In this document: positions 18,051-26,092 of the stretch, in pieces
Layout of the letters: each line of letters starts with the position of its first letter
Numbering within the stretch: position 1 is the first letter of the stretch
Source: JBJMQS01 sp045802605
Lineage (GTDB): Bacteria; Planctomycetota; Planctomycetia; Gemmatales; Gemmataceae
DNA: 64,000 nucleotides
Assembly (NCBI GenBank): GCA_045802605.1
Contig: JBJMQS010000074.1
Span: 93,081-157,080, forward strand
Reading direction: 5' to 3'
The notes under the pieces: generated by a model
The model's database searches: none
What the model saw: only the letters and a program-made list of their open reading frames with translations
Told to the model about the DNA's origin: nothing
Translations under genes and position numbers: made by a program

Positions 18051-18986
18051 CTACCGCTGTGTCAGTACGCACCCCTTCAATCGGCCCGTCGATTCCAGGA
18101 AGTCTTGCTGCAGTGCGATCGATTCATCGGAATCCGCGTCGGTTTGGCGAATGACCAGATACATGCCATCCACGCAGTCGGCGAGCGGCACCGAGTCGGC
18201 CGCACTCTCCCACGTCGGGGCGTCAACCAAAATCCAATCGGCTTCGCCGCGAAGGCGCTCGATCACTTGCGGAATGCCCGCTTCGGCCGGTCGCCCCGAA
18301 TCCTTGCCAGCGACGAGTGCATTCAGGCCTTTGAGCCGAGTTGGCTGCAGGGCCCATTGCAATGGCGCTCGGCCACCAATCACGTCGCGCAAACCCGGCA
18401 CTTCGGAAAGCCCCAAGCGAGCCGCGATCGATGGCCGGGCCCAATTGGTGTCCACAATGGTGACCCGGGCGTTTTGCTCGCGGACCAACGTGACGGCGAC
18501 GTTGAGCAACACCGTGGTCGTGCCGGCTTCACTCGTGCTGCCGGTGAAGAGCAGAACCCGCGGCGGGCCGCCATATTGCGGGGCCATCTCGCTGATGAGC
18601 TGGCGATATTGTTCGCTGATCGGATGGTCGGGATCATGGAAGGCGATCATCTCGCCGCCGAATCCGCGACCGGGCAACAGGCCGGCGATGACGGGACGGA
18701 AGCGCACGGTGAAGAGACCCGGTGAAACCGGGTCGATATTGATCGTCTGAATTTTTGGCTTGGGCGTCTCAATGACCGGCTCAGGTTCGCACTCGACTGT
18801 CGGCGGTTCGACCAAACGCAGCGCAGTCTCTTTCGGTGCGCCGCCGATCTCGATGAACGGCGCATCGCAAACGTCGAAGGCATCCCAGACCATGTCTTCC
18901 ACGGTCGGTTCCGGCACCACGTCCCAGCCCGGCTCGGGAGTGATCGTGGGCGTCTGGCCCTTCCACAAATCGGACATCCGTCCCAT
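18051..18986 (-). CDS. BY-kinase/CpsD-like P-loop protein lacking the Walker A lysine
   Basis: A 311-residue protein. HPISEQYRQL (residues 121-130) is the entry motif of bacterial tyrosine kinases of exopolysaccharide systems (CpsD, Wzc C-terminal, PEP-CTERM-locus autokinase). Walker A is altered: GSTSEAGTTTVLLNVAV (149-165) has Thr where GK[ST] is expected. Walker A' is VTIVDTNWARPSI (174-187) and Walker B is DWILVDAPTW. The C-terminus lacks the Tyr cluster of active kinases. It begins 19 bases after the ExeA-like gene, so the two form an operon. Likely a regulatory partner rather than an active kinase; MinD-like function is an alternative. Confidence 0.75.
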   Translation of the reverse strand: MGRMSDLWKGQTPTITPEPGWDVVPEPTVEDMVWDAFDVCDAPFIEIGGAPKETALRLVEPPTVECEPEPVIETPKPKIQTINIDPVSPGLFTVRFRPVIAGLLPGRGFGGEMIAFHDPDHPISEQYRQLISEMAPQYGGPPRVLLFTGSTSEAGTTTVLLNVAVTLVREQNARVTIVDTNWARPSIAARLGLSEVPGLRDVIGGRAPLQWALQPTRLKGLNALVAGKDSGRPAEAGIPQVIERLRGEADWILVDAPTWESAADSVPLADCVDGMYLVIRQTDADSDESIALQQDFLESTGRLKGCVLTQR

Positions 18987-19005
18987 TGGCGCGGACTCCT
19001 TCCGT

Positions 19006-19968
19006 TTACTGCATCGGCGTGAATTCGAACCGCTTCAGGCTTTCGGGCATCCACTCGCCTGACGCAATTGGCCGTTCGTCGCCAGGCTCGACCTCGCCCT
19101 CGGCGACGAACTCATCATCGGAATACACTGCGGGCGGTGGTGGTTCGGGCTCCAGAGGCCCCGAGTGCGGCAAGCTTGCCAGCGCTTCGGTCGCCCCCTC
19201 GGCGTCGACGACCTTCAGGCCTGCCTTCGCGGTTACGGATAGTGCTGCCCGGCCTGCTTGGTTAAGCAGTCGCGGCACACCCCGGCAACCACGCGACAAA
19301 ACCTCGACGGCCTCGTCAGTCAAAATTGACTCCGGCTTCCCACCAGCCCGCGTAATTTGATGGGCAAGATACGCGGCTGAATCTTTCATCCCCAACGGTT
19401 CCAACCGAATCCGCGCGACCAGGCGTTGCACAAACCCACCCAGGCCCGGCAACTCCAACGTCGCGAAAATATCCGGCTGCGCGATGAGCACCACTTGAAC
19501 CGCCTTGCCCTTCGGCGACTCCAAGTTGCCCAACAACCGCACCTCTTCGAGCAATTCCGGCGTGAGCAACTGCGCTTCGTCCAAGACGAGCACTGTTTTC
19601 TGTCCCGCGAGATGCCGGCCAAGCAAGAACTCGGTCAGCGCGATGCGCATTTCCTGCTCGGGCCGCGTCGTGTGCGGCAATCCGAGTTCGTAGAGAAACG
19701 CCTGCAGCAGATCGCCGCGGCAACTGAAGTGGCAGTTGGTGACGAGCGCCGTCAGCGTGTCATCTCCAAGGCGTGACATGATCAGTTGAGCGACTAGCGT
19801 TTTGCCGACGCCGGCTTCGCCAAACAGCAGAACGTATGGCTCACCGTCGGCGAGCGCGGTAATGATTTCTTCGAGAACTTCTTCGTGACCGGGAGCGGGA
19901 TAATACGCCGCCGGGTCCGGTCCGGTGGCGAAAGGTCGAGACGATAAGCCGAAACGCGCGAGCGTCAT
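19006..19968 (-). CDS. ExeA/GspA-like AAA ATPase (EPS/PEP-CTERM-associated type)
   Basis: A 320-residue AAA ATPase. It starts FGLSSRPFATGPDPAAYYPA, the N-terminal mark of the ExeA family, with Walker A GEAGVGKT (residues 50-57), Walker B VLVLDEAQLLT (126-136) and sensor region GVPRLLNQAGRAAL. Such proteins occur in type II secretion (ExeA) and next to the BY-kinase in exopolysaccharide/PEP-CTERM loci. The neighbouring BY-kinase-like gene supports the second setting. The last 55 residues are acidic and Pro-rich, without a transmembrane helix, unlike ExeA. Confidence 0.85.
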   Translation of the reverse strand: MTLARFGLSSRPFATGPDPAAYYPAPGHEEVLEEIITALADGEPYVLLFGEAGVGKTLVAQLIMSRLGDDTLTALVTNCHFSCRGDLLQAFLYELGLPHTTRPEQEMRIALTEFLLGRHLAGQKTVLVLDEAQLLTPELLEEVRLLGNLESPKGKAVQVVLIAQPDIFATLELPGLGGFVQRLVARIRLEPLGMKDSAAYLAHQITRAGGKPESILTDEAVEVLSRGCRGVPRLLNQAGRAALSVTAKAGLKVVDAEGATEALASLPHSGPLEPEPPPPAVYSDDEFVAEGEVEPGDERPIASGEWMPESLKRFEFTPMQ

Positions 19969-20142
19969 CGTACCGCCTCCCTGCGGTGACGAAACATCAC
20001 GTCGTTTATCGACTTAAAAAGCGAGGCGACTTTAACGGTTCTCCCGATTGGGACGTTTCGTCGTTGGCGATGAAATTCGCCTCCGATGGTTGTGACAATC
20101 GTACAAAGGCCTTGTGCGAGACGAGAGAGGGCCTACTTCGTC

Positions 20143-20170
20143 TTGACTAATCTTGCGATTAGGCTATCCT
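20143..20170 (+). promoter_or_regulatory. Promoter with palindromes upstream of the metal transporter operon
   Basis: TTGACT (20143-20148) and TATCCT (20165-20170) are spaced by 16 bases, 20 bases before the start codon at 20191. The spacer holds CTAATCTTGCGATTAG, a perfect 6-bp palindrome, and the -10 region lies in TAGGCTATCCTA, also symmetric. Either could be the operator of a metal-sensing repressor. No repressor site of a named family is matched. Confidence 0.5.
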
Positions 20171-20190
20171 AGATCATCCCGGAGTTTAAT

Positions 20191-21132
20191 ATGCGCTGGT
20201 CAATACTGGGGCTGTTGCTCATTGTCGGCTGCGGAAAACCTGCAGCCACGCCGCAGCAACCCCACACGCGGACCGACGAAGTGCGCCCGCTTCATGTGGT
20301 TGTCACCACCGGCATGATCGCCGACGCGGTCAAAGCGGTCGGCGGCGAACATGTGAGGATCGACGCGCTGATGGGTCCGGGCGTTGATCCGCATCAATAC
20401 AAGGCGACACCCAGCGACATCCGCCAATTGCAAACCGCCGACGTTGTCATTTACAACGGCCTGCACCTCGAAGGCAAAATGGCCGACGTTTTGGAAAAAC
20501 TCGGCAAGAGCCGCAAGTCGGTCGCGATCACGCGCGATCTCGACATGAAGACCGACATTCGTCCCGCTCCGCCCGGCTACGAAGGGGCACACGATCCGCA
20601 TGTGTGGTTTGATGTCTCGATCTGGTCGAAGTGCGTCGGCACGGTGGCGACTGTGCTCGCGGACGCCGATCGCAACCACGCGGACGTGTATGCCAAACGC
20701 GCCGATGACTATCGCAAACAACTGGCCGCGCTGCACGAAGAGGTGCTGAACAAAGCGAAAACGATTCCCCAAGAGAAGCGTGTGCTCATCACCGCCCACG
20801 ACGCCTTCTACTATTTTGGCCGGGCGTACGGCTTCGAGGTGCATGGCCTGCAAGGTGTCAGCACCGCGAGTGAGCCGGGCACTGGCGATGTGCAAGGGCT
20901 GGCCAAGTTGATCGGCACCCGCAAGCTGCCGGCCATTTTTGGTGAGACCTCAGTGCCGGACCGCAATTTGCAATCGGTCGTTGATGCGGCCAAGAAGGAC
21001 TATGGGGTCGAGGTGAAATTCATCGCCGGGGAATTGTTCTCCGATGCCATGGGTGACCCGAAAACGCCGGAAGGCACCTACTCAGGCATGATCCGCCACA
21101 ACATCAACACAATGGTCAACGCGCTGAAGTGA
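20191..21132 (+). CDS. Manganese/zinc ABC transporter substrate-binding lipoprotein (TroA type)
   Basis: A 313-residue cluster A-I binding protein. The signal peptide ends in LLIVGC, a lipobox, so the protein is lipid-anchored. Metal ligands visible by alignment to TroA are H68 (GVDPHQYK), H136 (DPHVWFD), H203 (TAHDAFYYFGRAYG) and D285 (FSDAMGD); the third His, instead of Glu, is the TroA rather than the PsaA pattern, so Zn and Mn are both possible. GVSTASEPG also fits this branch. It is the first gene of a four-gene operon 20191-24002. Confidence 0.93.
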   Translation: MRWSILGLLLIVGCGKPAATPQQPHTRTDEVRPLHVVVTTGMIADAVKAVGGEHVRIDALMGPGVDPHQYKATPSDIRQLQTADVVIYNGLHLEGKMADVLEKLGKSRKSVAITRDLDMKTDIRPAPPGYEGAHDPHVWFDVSIWSKCVGTVATVLADADRNHADVYAKRADDYRKQLAALHEEVLNKAKTIPQEKRVLITAHDAFYYFGRAYGFEVHGLQGVSTASEPGTGDVQGLAKLIGTRKLPAIFGETSVPDRNLQSVVDAAKKDYGVEVKFIAGELFSDAMGDPKTPEGTYSGMIRHNINTMVNALK

Positions 21133-21133
21133 C

Positions 21134-21952
21134 ATGGTGACAAAGGCGATCGTAAACATGGACGGGGGCCAACAGAGTCCGCAAGATTCTTTGTCATCAA
21201 ATCACACGCCACCTGAATCGCCTTGTCCCGCTCTTGAGGTCGAAGACCTCACCGTCGCTTACAAAGACCGGCCCGCGATTTGGGATATGGACCTTGCCAT
21301 CCCGCAAGGCGTGGCCGGGGCCATCGTCGGGCCCAACGGTGCGGGCAAAACCACTCTGCTCAAATCCATCCTCGGCACCGTGCAACCGGTCGCCGGCGCA
21401 GTTCGCGTCTTTGGCGTCTCCTACGATGAGGCCCGCTTGCGCGTCGGTTATGTGCCGCAGCGCACCAGCGTCGATTGGGATTTTCCCACGACTGTGCTCG
21501 ACGTGGTGCTTATGGGCACCTACGGCAAGCTCGGCTGGTTTCGCCGGCCCGGCCCCGGCGAACGCTCGGCCGCATTAGCCGCCCTCGATCAACTGGGCAT
21601 GCACGAATACGCGGGCCGGCAGATTGGCCAACTCTCCGGCGGTCAGCAGCAGCGCGTGTTCCTGGCTCGCGCTTTGGTGCAAGACGCCGACTTGTATTTG
21701 ATGGATGAACCATTCCAGGGCGTGGACGCGGTCACCGAGCAAGCCATCATCGAACTCATGCATCGCCTCCGCTCCGCCGGCAAAACGCTGGTCGTGGTCC
21801 ATCACGATCTTGGCACCGTGCCGGATTACTTCGATTGGGTGGCGATACTGAATGTGAAGCTGATCGCCGCGGGCAAAGTCGGCGACGTATTCACCGCGGA
21901 GAATCTCCGCCACGCCTATGGAGCGAAGGCTGGAGCAATATTGGTTCCATGA
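21134..21952 (+). CDS. Manganese/zinc ABC transporter ATPase
   Basis: A 272-residue ATPase. Walker A GPNGAGKTT, GYVPQRTSVDWDFPTTVLDV (Q-loop followed by the family's PxTVxDVV), signature LSGGQQQR, Walker B LYLMDEPFQGVD and HHDL. These are the marks of MntB/TroB/ZnuC-like subunits. The first 30 residues are a non-conserved extension. The ATG is 1 base past the stop of the binding-protein gene, so translation is coupled. Confidence 0.93.
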   Translation: MVTKAIVNMDGGQQSPQDSLSSNHTPPESPCPALEVEDLTVAYKDRPAIWDMDLAIPQGVAGAIVGPNGAGKTTLLKSILGTVQPVAGAVRVFGVSYDEARLRVGYVPQRTSVDWDFPTTVLDVVLMGTYGKLGWFRRPGPGERSAALAALDQLGMHEYAGRQIGQLSGGQQQRVFLARALVQDADLYLMDEPFQGVDAVTEQAIIELMHRLRSAGKTLVVVHHDLGTVPDYFDWVAILNVKLIAAGKVGDVFTAENLRHAYGAKAGAILVP

Positions 21953-21963
21953 AAAGCAAAGAA

Positions 21964-22049
21964 TTAACCGCAGAGTACGCAGAGAGCGCTGAGAAAACCA
22001 ATACTGGGCATTTGGTTTTCTCAGCGCTCTCTGCGTACTCTGCGGTTAA
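21964..22049. repeat. Palindromic element, family A, copy 1 (inside the metal operon)
   Basis: Arms 21964-22000 and 22013-22049 are perfect 37-base complements starting TTAACCGCAGAGTACGCAGA. It lies between the ATPase and first permease genes of one operon, so its RNA would form a very stable hairpin within the transcript. Related copies are at 28283, 37165 and 38479. Confidence 0.9.
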
Positions 22050-22066
22050 TTTTTGATTTCCGTTTT

Positions 22067-22906
22067 ATGATCCTCAACTCCACTCTCGAAACGGTTGCTC
22101 TCGGCACAGGCGCCCTCGGCGCACTCGCCGGGGCCCTCGGCACCTTCGCCGTCTTGCGCCGGCAAAGTCTCTTCGCCGATGCCGTGTCGCACGCGGCGCT
22201 TCCTGGCGTGGTTCTCGCTTTCATGCTGATCGGCTCCAAGCAGCCAATCGTCCTCGCCCTGGGTGCCGCCTTCACGGGCTGGCTCGGCGCACTCGCCGTG
22301 CTGGCCATCGTGCGCATGGTCCGCATACCGTTTGACGGCGCACTCGCGCTGGTGCTCTCGGTGTTCTTCGGCATTGGCCTGTTGCTACTGACTTCGATTC
22401 AAAAACAAGCCGACGCACGCCAGGCTGGGCTCGAACGCTATCTCTTCGGCCAGGCCGCGACCATGCTGATGGATGACGTGCGGGCGATTCTCTACCTCGG
22501 TGGGCTTGCAGCTCTCATCCTCGCCCTGTTCTGGAAGGAATTCCAACTGCTGGCCTTCGACCCTGGTTACGCCGCGGGGATTGGCCTGCCCACGGGCCTG
22601 CTCGACGCCGGACTGATGCTACTTCTCGTCATCGCGGTGGTGCTTGGCTTGCAAGCAGTCGGCGTGGTTCTTATGAGCGCGCTGGTGGTAGCGCCGGCCG
22701 TCGCCGCGAGACCTTGGTGCTCTCGACTGGGCCCGACCGTTTTGCTGGCCGGACTCGTCGGAGGCTTGTGTGGATTCGTCGGCACTCTGTTCGGCGACTG
22801 GCTCAGTATTCCCACGGGGCCCGCGATTGTGCTGGTGGCCACCGCGTTTGTTGCGGCATCGATCGCGGCATCGCGAATGCGGAGGACCGTCCGTGGCCCC
22901 GCTTGA
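22067..22906 (+). CDS. Manganese/zinc ABC transporter permease, first copy
   Basis: A 279-residue ABC-3 family permease with about eight transmembrane helices. AVLRRQSLFADAVSHAALPG is the family's conserved cytoplasmic stretch and FDPGYAAGIGLP is the later conserved loop. It contributes one half of the channel; the next gene supplies the other, as in TroC/TroD. The spacing from the ATPase gene (114 bases) is taken up by a palindromic element. Confidence 0.93.
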   Translation: MILNSTLETVALGTGALGALAGALGTFAVLRRQSLFADAVSHAALPGVVLAFMLIGSKQPIVLALGAAFTGWLGALAVLAIVRMVRIPFDGALALVLSVFFGIGLLLLTSIQKQADARQAGLERYLFGQAATMLMDDVRAILYLGGLAALILALFWKEFQLLAFDPGYAAGIGLPTGLLDAGLMLLLVIAVVLGLQAVGVVLMSALVVAPAVAARPWCSRLGPTVLLAGLVGGLCGFVGTLFGDWLSIPTGPAIVLVATAFVAASIAASRMRRTVRGPA

Positions 22907-24002
22907 TCTGTTGCTCACGGCCATGGTCACTGCGGCGGCTTGTGCCGTGCCCGGTGTATTCCTAGTATTGCGCCGACAGGCGATGGCCGGCGACGCGATT
23001 GGCCATGTGATTCTGCCCGGTATCGTCATCGGCTTTTTCATCGCCGGCACGCTGCAATCGCCAATTGTGGTCATCGGCGCGGCCCTCATGGGGGTGGCCG
23101 CGATCGCCGCGGTCGAATGGCTCGAACGCTCCGGCCTCATTCGCGGTGATGCCGCGCTCGGCCTGATTTATCCCGCGCTCTTCAGCGTGGGTGTCGTGCT
23201 CGTGTCCAAGAAAGCCGGCAACGTCCATCTCGACACCGATGCCGTGCTGATGGGTGAATTGGCCATCGCTACGCTGCGACGATTTGAAATGTTTGGTCGC
23301 GACTTCGGCCCGTGGTCGCTGGTGGTCATGGCCAATGTCTTGCTGGTCAACCTGCTCTTCGTCGGCGCGTTTTACAAGGAATTGAAGATCACCACGTTTG
23401 ACCCGGCCCATGCGCAAGCGATCGGCATCCCACCCGGCCGCGTGCATTACGCGCTGATGACGCTGGTAGCGTTGACCGTGGTGGCGGCGTTCGATGCGGC
23501 GGGGGCTGTCCTTGTCGTCGCGTTTTTGGTCGCGCCGGCGGCGACCGCGTATCTGCTCACCAATCGGCTCGAACGGCTGATCGCGCTAGCGGTCGCTATC
23601 GGCGTGATCGGGGCTGGACTTGGCACGGAACTCTCCGTCCGCGTGGACGCCAACGTCGCCGGCGCGATTGCCGCCATGCTCGGCGGCCTGTTCGCCGCGG
23701 CATTCGTGTTCGCGCCGCGGCACGGCCTCGCGGCACAAGCCTCGCGACGTGTCCGGCTCGCGCGGGAATTTGAGCGCGGCTTGTTGGTCGTGCATTTGGT
23801 CCATCATGAAAAGACGCACGCGGTGGGTGATGAGAACCGGGCCGACCGTCTGACGCATCATTTGAAATGGCCAGCCGCGCGGGTCAACCGCGTGCTCGAT
23901 GCCAGCTTGCGATTGGGATTGGTGCGCCGCGACGGACCGCTGGTGGCTCTGACGGATCGTGGCCGGGCGCAAGCCCGCGAGCTGCTTAGTGTGCCGATTT
24001 AG
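22893..24002 (+). CDS. Manganese/zinc ABC transporter permease fused to a winged-helix domain
   Basis: A 369-residue protein. GTG at 22893 is chosen: GGAGGA ends 6 bases before it, and the gene then overlaps the first permease by 14 bases. Residues 1-275 are an ABC-3 permease (VLRRQAMAGDAIGHVILPGI; FDPAHAQAIGIPPGRV). Residues about 288-369 form a soluble domain, ending LTHHLKWPAARVNRVLDASLRLGLVRRDGPLVALTDRGRA in sense (helix-turn-helix, then wing), like DtxR/MntR-type or MarR-type winged helices. A tethered metal-responsive regulator or a docking domain is possible. Confidence 0.88.
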   Translation: MAPLDLLLTAMVTAAACAVPGVFLVLRRQAMAGDAIGHVILPGIVIGFFIAGTLQSPIVVIGAALMGVAAIAAVEWLERSGLIRGDAALGLIYPALFSVGVVLVSKKAGNVHLDTDAVLMGELAIATLRRFEMFGRDFGPWSLVVMANVLLVNLLFVGAFYKELKITTFDPAHAQAIGIPPGRVHYALMTLVALTVVAAFDAAGAVLVVAFLVAPAATAYLLTNRLERLIALAVAIGVIGAGLGTELSVRVDANVAGAIAAMLGGLFAAAFVFAPRHGLAAQASRRVRLAREFERGLLVVHLVHHEKTHAVGDENRADRLTHHLKWPAARVNRVLDASLRLGLVRRDGPLVALTDRGRAQARELLSVPI

Positions 24003-24222
24003 TCGCCGCCGGCTGATCGCCGCGGGCAGTGTTGTCGTGTGGCCACACTTGATAGCAGGTGATGGCCGAGCCAATCAGCCCGATCGAAAAAACGCCCAGC
24101 ATCAGCAGAATGACCGAACGAGCACCGGCGCGATCCTCTTTCTGAAAGAGGTCCACTTGTTGCGGTAAAAACGTTCCGTCGGCCGCGGGAATCGTCGTGC
24201 CAATGCCGTGCATGTCAGCCAT
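23986..24222 (-). CDS. Small single-pass membrane protein
   Basis: A 78-residue protein from the ATG at 24222, which has GGGAG at a good distance; longer in-frame starts up to 24264 are possible. One transmembrane helix (SVILLMLGVFSIGLIGSAITCY) lies near residues 38-59, with a hydrophilic tail rich in charged residues. Not recognised. Its end overlaps the end of the permease gene by 17 bases in convergent orientation. Confidence 0.6.
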   Translation of the reverse strand: MADMHGIGTTIPAADGTFLPQQVDLFQKEDRAGARSVILLMLGVFSIGLIGSAITCYQVWPHDNTARGDQPAATKSAH

Positions 24223-24332
24223 CGTCATCTCCCGCGGTTGATTGGGCGATATATGGTATATCACACCGCGCGAGCCGGGCTAGCCGGGATAGAAAAGCCG
24301 GCGTACTATCGCAGTCGCTAGAGGAACGGAAA

Positions 24333-24467
24333 ATGGCCGAACCTGAAGTCAAACCCCGCCCGCCGCAATGGTGGCTCATCATGCTGTGGTTGGCGTGTGC
24401 GCTGATCGTAATATCCTTTGCGCTCTTCAGCTACATCTCCGGCTGGTACTATCCCGTGCGAGAATAG
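24333..24467 (+). CDS. 44-residue membrane peptide
   Basis: ATG at 24333 has GAGGA 7 bases upstream. The frame encodes 44 residues: a Pro-rich start (MAEPEVKPRPPQ) then WWLIMLWLACALIVISFALF, a membrane helix, and a short end with SGWYYPVRE. The ribosome binding site and helix make it credible. It is divergent from the small membrane protein gene at 23986-24222. Function unknown. Confidence 0.55.
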   Translation: MAEPEVKPRPPQWWLIMLWLACALIVISFALFSYISGWYYPVRE

Positions 24468-24485
24468 CTAACCTAATTCGGGGAG

Positions 24486-25340
24486 CTAATCACCGGTCAC
24501 ATCCCAGATCACAATATCACTCAAACCCCCCACGGCGGCCGTCAAACCATCCGGCGCGACCGCAATCGAGAAGCACTCGCCGATCCCGAAGTCGTGGGCC
24601 GACCGCTCGGCCAGCGAATCCAAATCCCAAGACCGCACGACGCCATCGAGTCCCGCACTCAACAATCCGGACCCTTCCGGCAACAATGCGATTTGCGTGA
24701 CCTCCGCATCATGCGCCCGCCACGTCCGCGGCAACTCGCCATCGACTCCCGACCAGTAACCGAGGAAATTGCGACTGGACATTGCAACGTTGCCTGCCCG
24801 GGGATAGCACTTTAGGTCCCCTCGCCCTCCATGAACAATTCCTGGAACGTAACGTCCGTGTTTGGACCAGATGTTCCCGGATTCGAGTAACACGTAGATT
24901 GGGCTCGCACTTGAATCCAGATCCATGGCCACGGCTCGCTCGGGCAATTCAGTCGGGCTACCCTGCGAAGCCGACAAATCATCGAAACGATGATATTGAA
25001 TCTCGCGTTCTCCCAACGAAACGAAATAGTCGGTACGCAAACATCGAATTGCAAGGCATGTCTCCGAGTGAGTCCGGAACCAAATCGGTTTGGCCAAGTC
25101 GTTCAGTTGCCACCATTGAATGCCACCGTTGGCGTAGCCCGCGACCAATTGATCGCCCTGACGTGAAAACGTCACGCACAAAGCCGCGGGAAACCTGCTT
25201 GGCAGTGTCTCTCGAAGCACTTGCGTTTGGACATCCCATAATCGCACCGTTGAATCGAGGCTCGCCGACGCCAGCGTCCGCCCATCCGGCGAAAACTCCA
25301 GCCCGCGCACGGCCGATTTGTGCCCGATGAGATGGATCAT
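24486..25340 (-). CDS. WD40-repeat protein
   Basis: A 284-residue protein. WD40 repeats are clear at both ends: GHKSAVRGLEFSPDGRTLAS with STVRLWDVQ (residues 6-40), and AHDAEVTQIALLPEGSGLLS with GVVRSWDLD plus a final DIVIWDVTG. Middle blades are weaker. The number of blades suggests a short propeller, perhaps six. No signal peptide. Such proteins act as scaffolds; here the partner is unknown. It lies divergently from the sigma factor operon. Confidence 0.85.
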   Translation of the reverse strand: MIHLIGHKSAVRGLEFSPDGRTLASASLDSTVRLWDVQTQVLRETLPSRFPAALCVTFSRQGDQLVAGYANGGIQWWQLNDLAKPIWFRTHSETCLAIRCLRTDYFVSLGEREIQYHRFDDLSASQGSPTELPERAVAMDLDSSASPIYVLLESGNIWSKHGRYVPGIVHGGRGDLKCYPRAGNVAMSSRNFLGYWSGVDGELPRTWRAHDAEVTQIALLPEGSGLLSAGLDGVVRSWDLDSLAERSAHDFGIGECFSIAVAPDGLTAAVGGLSDIVIWDVTGD

Positions 25341-25361
25341 TTGGTCAGAATATCAGCCGTA

Positions 25362-25455
25362 GCGAGCGGCGGGGTTTATCCCCGTCGTGCGCCCTGAAAT
25401 GGCAAAAGCTATTGACCCATCTCAGCGCCCGGCGGGGATAAACCCCGCCGCTCGC
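25362..25455. repeat. Palindromic element, family B, copy 2
   Basis: Arms 25362-25384 and 25433-25455 are near-perfect complements with the core GCGGGGTTTATCCCCG. It lies in the divergent space between the WD40 gene and the sigma factor gene, so any promoter for the latter must overlap or follow it. Same family as 9446-9520. Confidence 0.8.
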
Positions 25456-25477
25456 TAATTTTTGCTAAGAAATCACC

Positions 25478-26092
25478 ATGTGGCCCGACGCCAAGCATAC
25501 CCGTGACCTGCTCGACCGTGCCGGTGACGGCGAGAAGAATGCCGTGGATCAACTGCTCGCCGAGCATCGCGATCCGCTGCGCCGGGCGATCGAGCTTCGG
25601 CTCGACCCGGCCCTGGCTCGCCGCGTCGATGCCAGCGACATCGTGCAGGATGTGCTCGTCGAAGCCAACCGCCGGCTCCGCGATTACTTGGCCAATCCAT
25701 CAATGCCCTTCGGCCTTTGGCTCCGGCAACTGGCCCAGGACCGCATGATCGACGCCCATCGCTTTCATCGCCAGGCGAAACGCCGCTCGGTCGATCGCGA
25801 GCAACCGCAGAACGCGCCGATCTGGTCTGACGCGTCCTCGGCCCAACTGGTCGCCCGGCTCATCGATCCCGAGCGCACGCCCGGCTCCGCCGCCATCCAA
25901 CAAGAACTCGAACGCAAACTCAGTTCCGCCCTCACCGAGCTTGATGAAGGCGACCGCGAGATCATCTTGTTGCGCCATCATGAACAGCAATCCAATCAAG
26001 ACGTCGCTGCCTTCCTCGGCCTGTCCGAAGCCGCCGCGTCGATGCGGTATTTGCGCGCGCTGCGCAAATTGAAAGCGGCCCTGACCAAATGA
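25478..26092 (+). CDS. ECF-family RNA polymerase sigma factor, planctomycete type
   Basis: A 204-residue sigma factor. Region 2 is DASDIVQDVLVEANRRL with PFGLWLRQLAQDRMIDAHRFH (residues about 50-100); region 4 is LDEGDREIILLRHHEQQSNQDVAAFLGLSEAAASMRYLRALRKL (155-200). The sequence fits the TIGR02984-like planctomycete group, which is genetically linked to Ser/Thr kinases. The next gene is such a kinase, with stop and start overlapping as ATGA. No anti-sigma factor is present, so the kinase may be the control. Confidence 0.93.
   Translation: MWPDAKHTRDLLDRAGDGEKNAVDQLLAEHRDPLRRAIELRLDPALARRVDASDIVQDVLVEANRRLRDYLANPSMPFGLWLRQLAQDRMIDAHRFHRQAKRRSVDREQPQNAPIWSDASSAQLVARLIDPERTPGSAAIQQELERKLSSALTELDEGDREIILLRHHEQQSNQDVAAFLGLSEAAASMRYLRALRKLKAALTK

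Noticed and set aside
25362..25455. Riboswitch or leader RNA before the sigma factor gene
   Set aside because: The same palindrome occurs downstream of another gene at 9446-9520, so it is a dispersed repeat.
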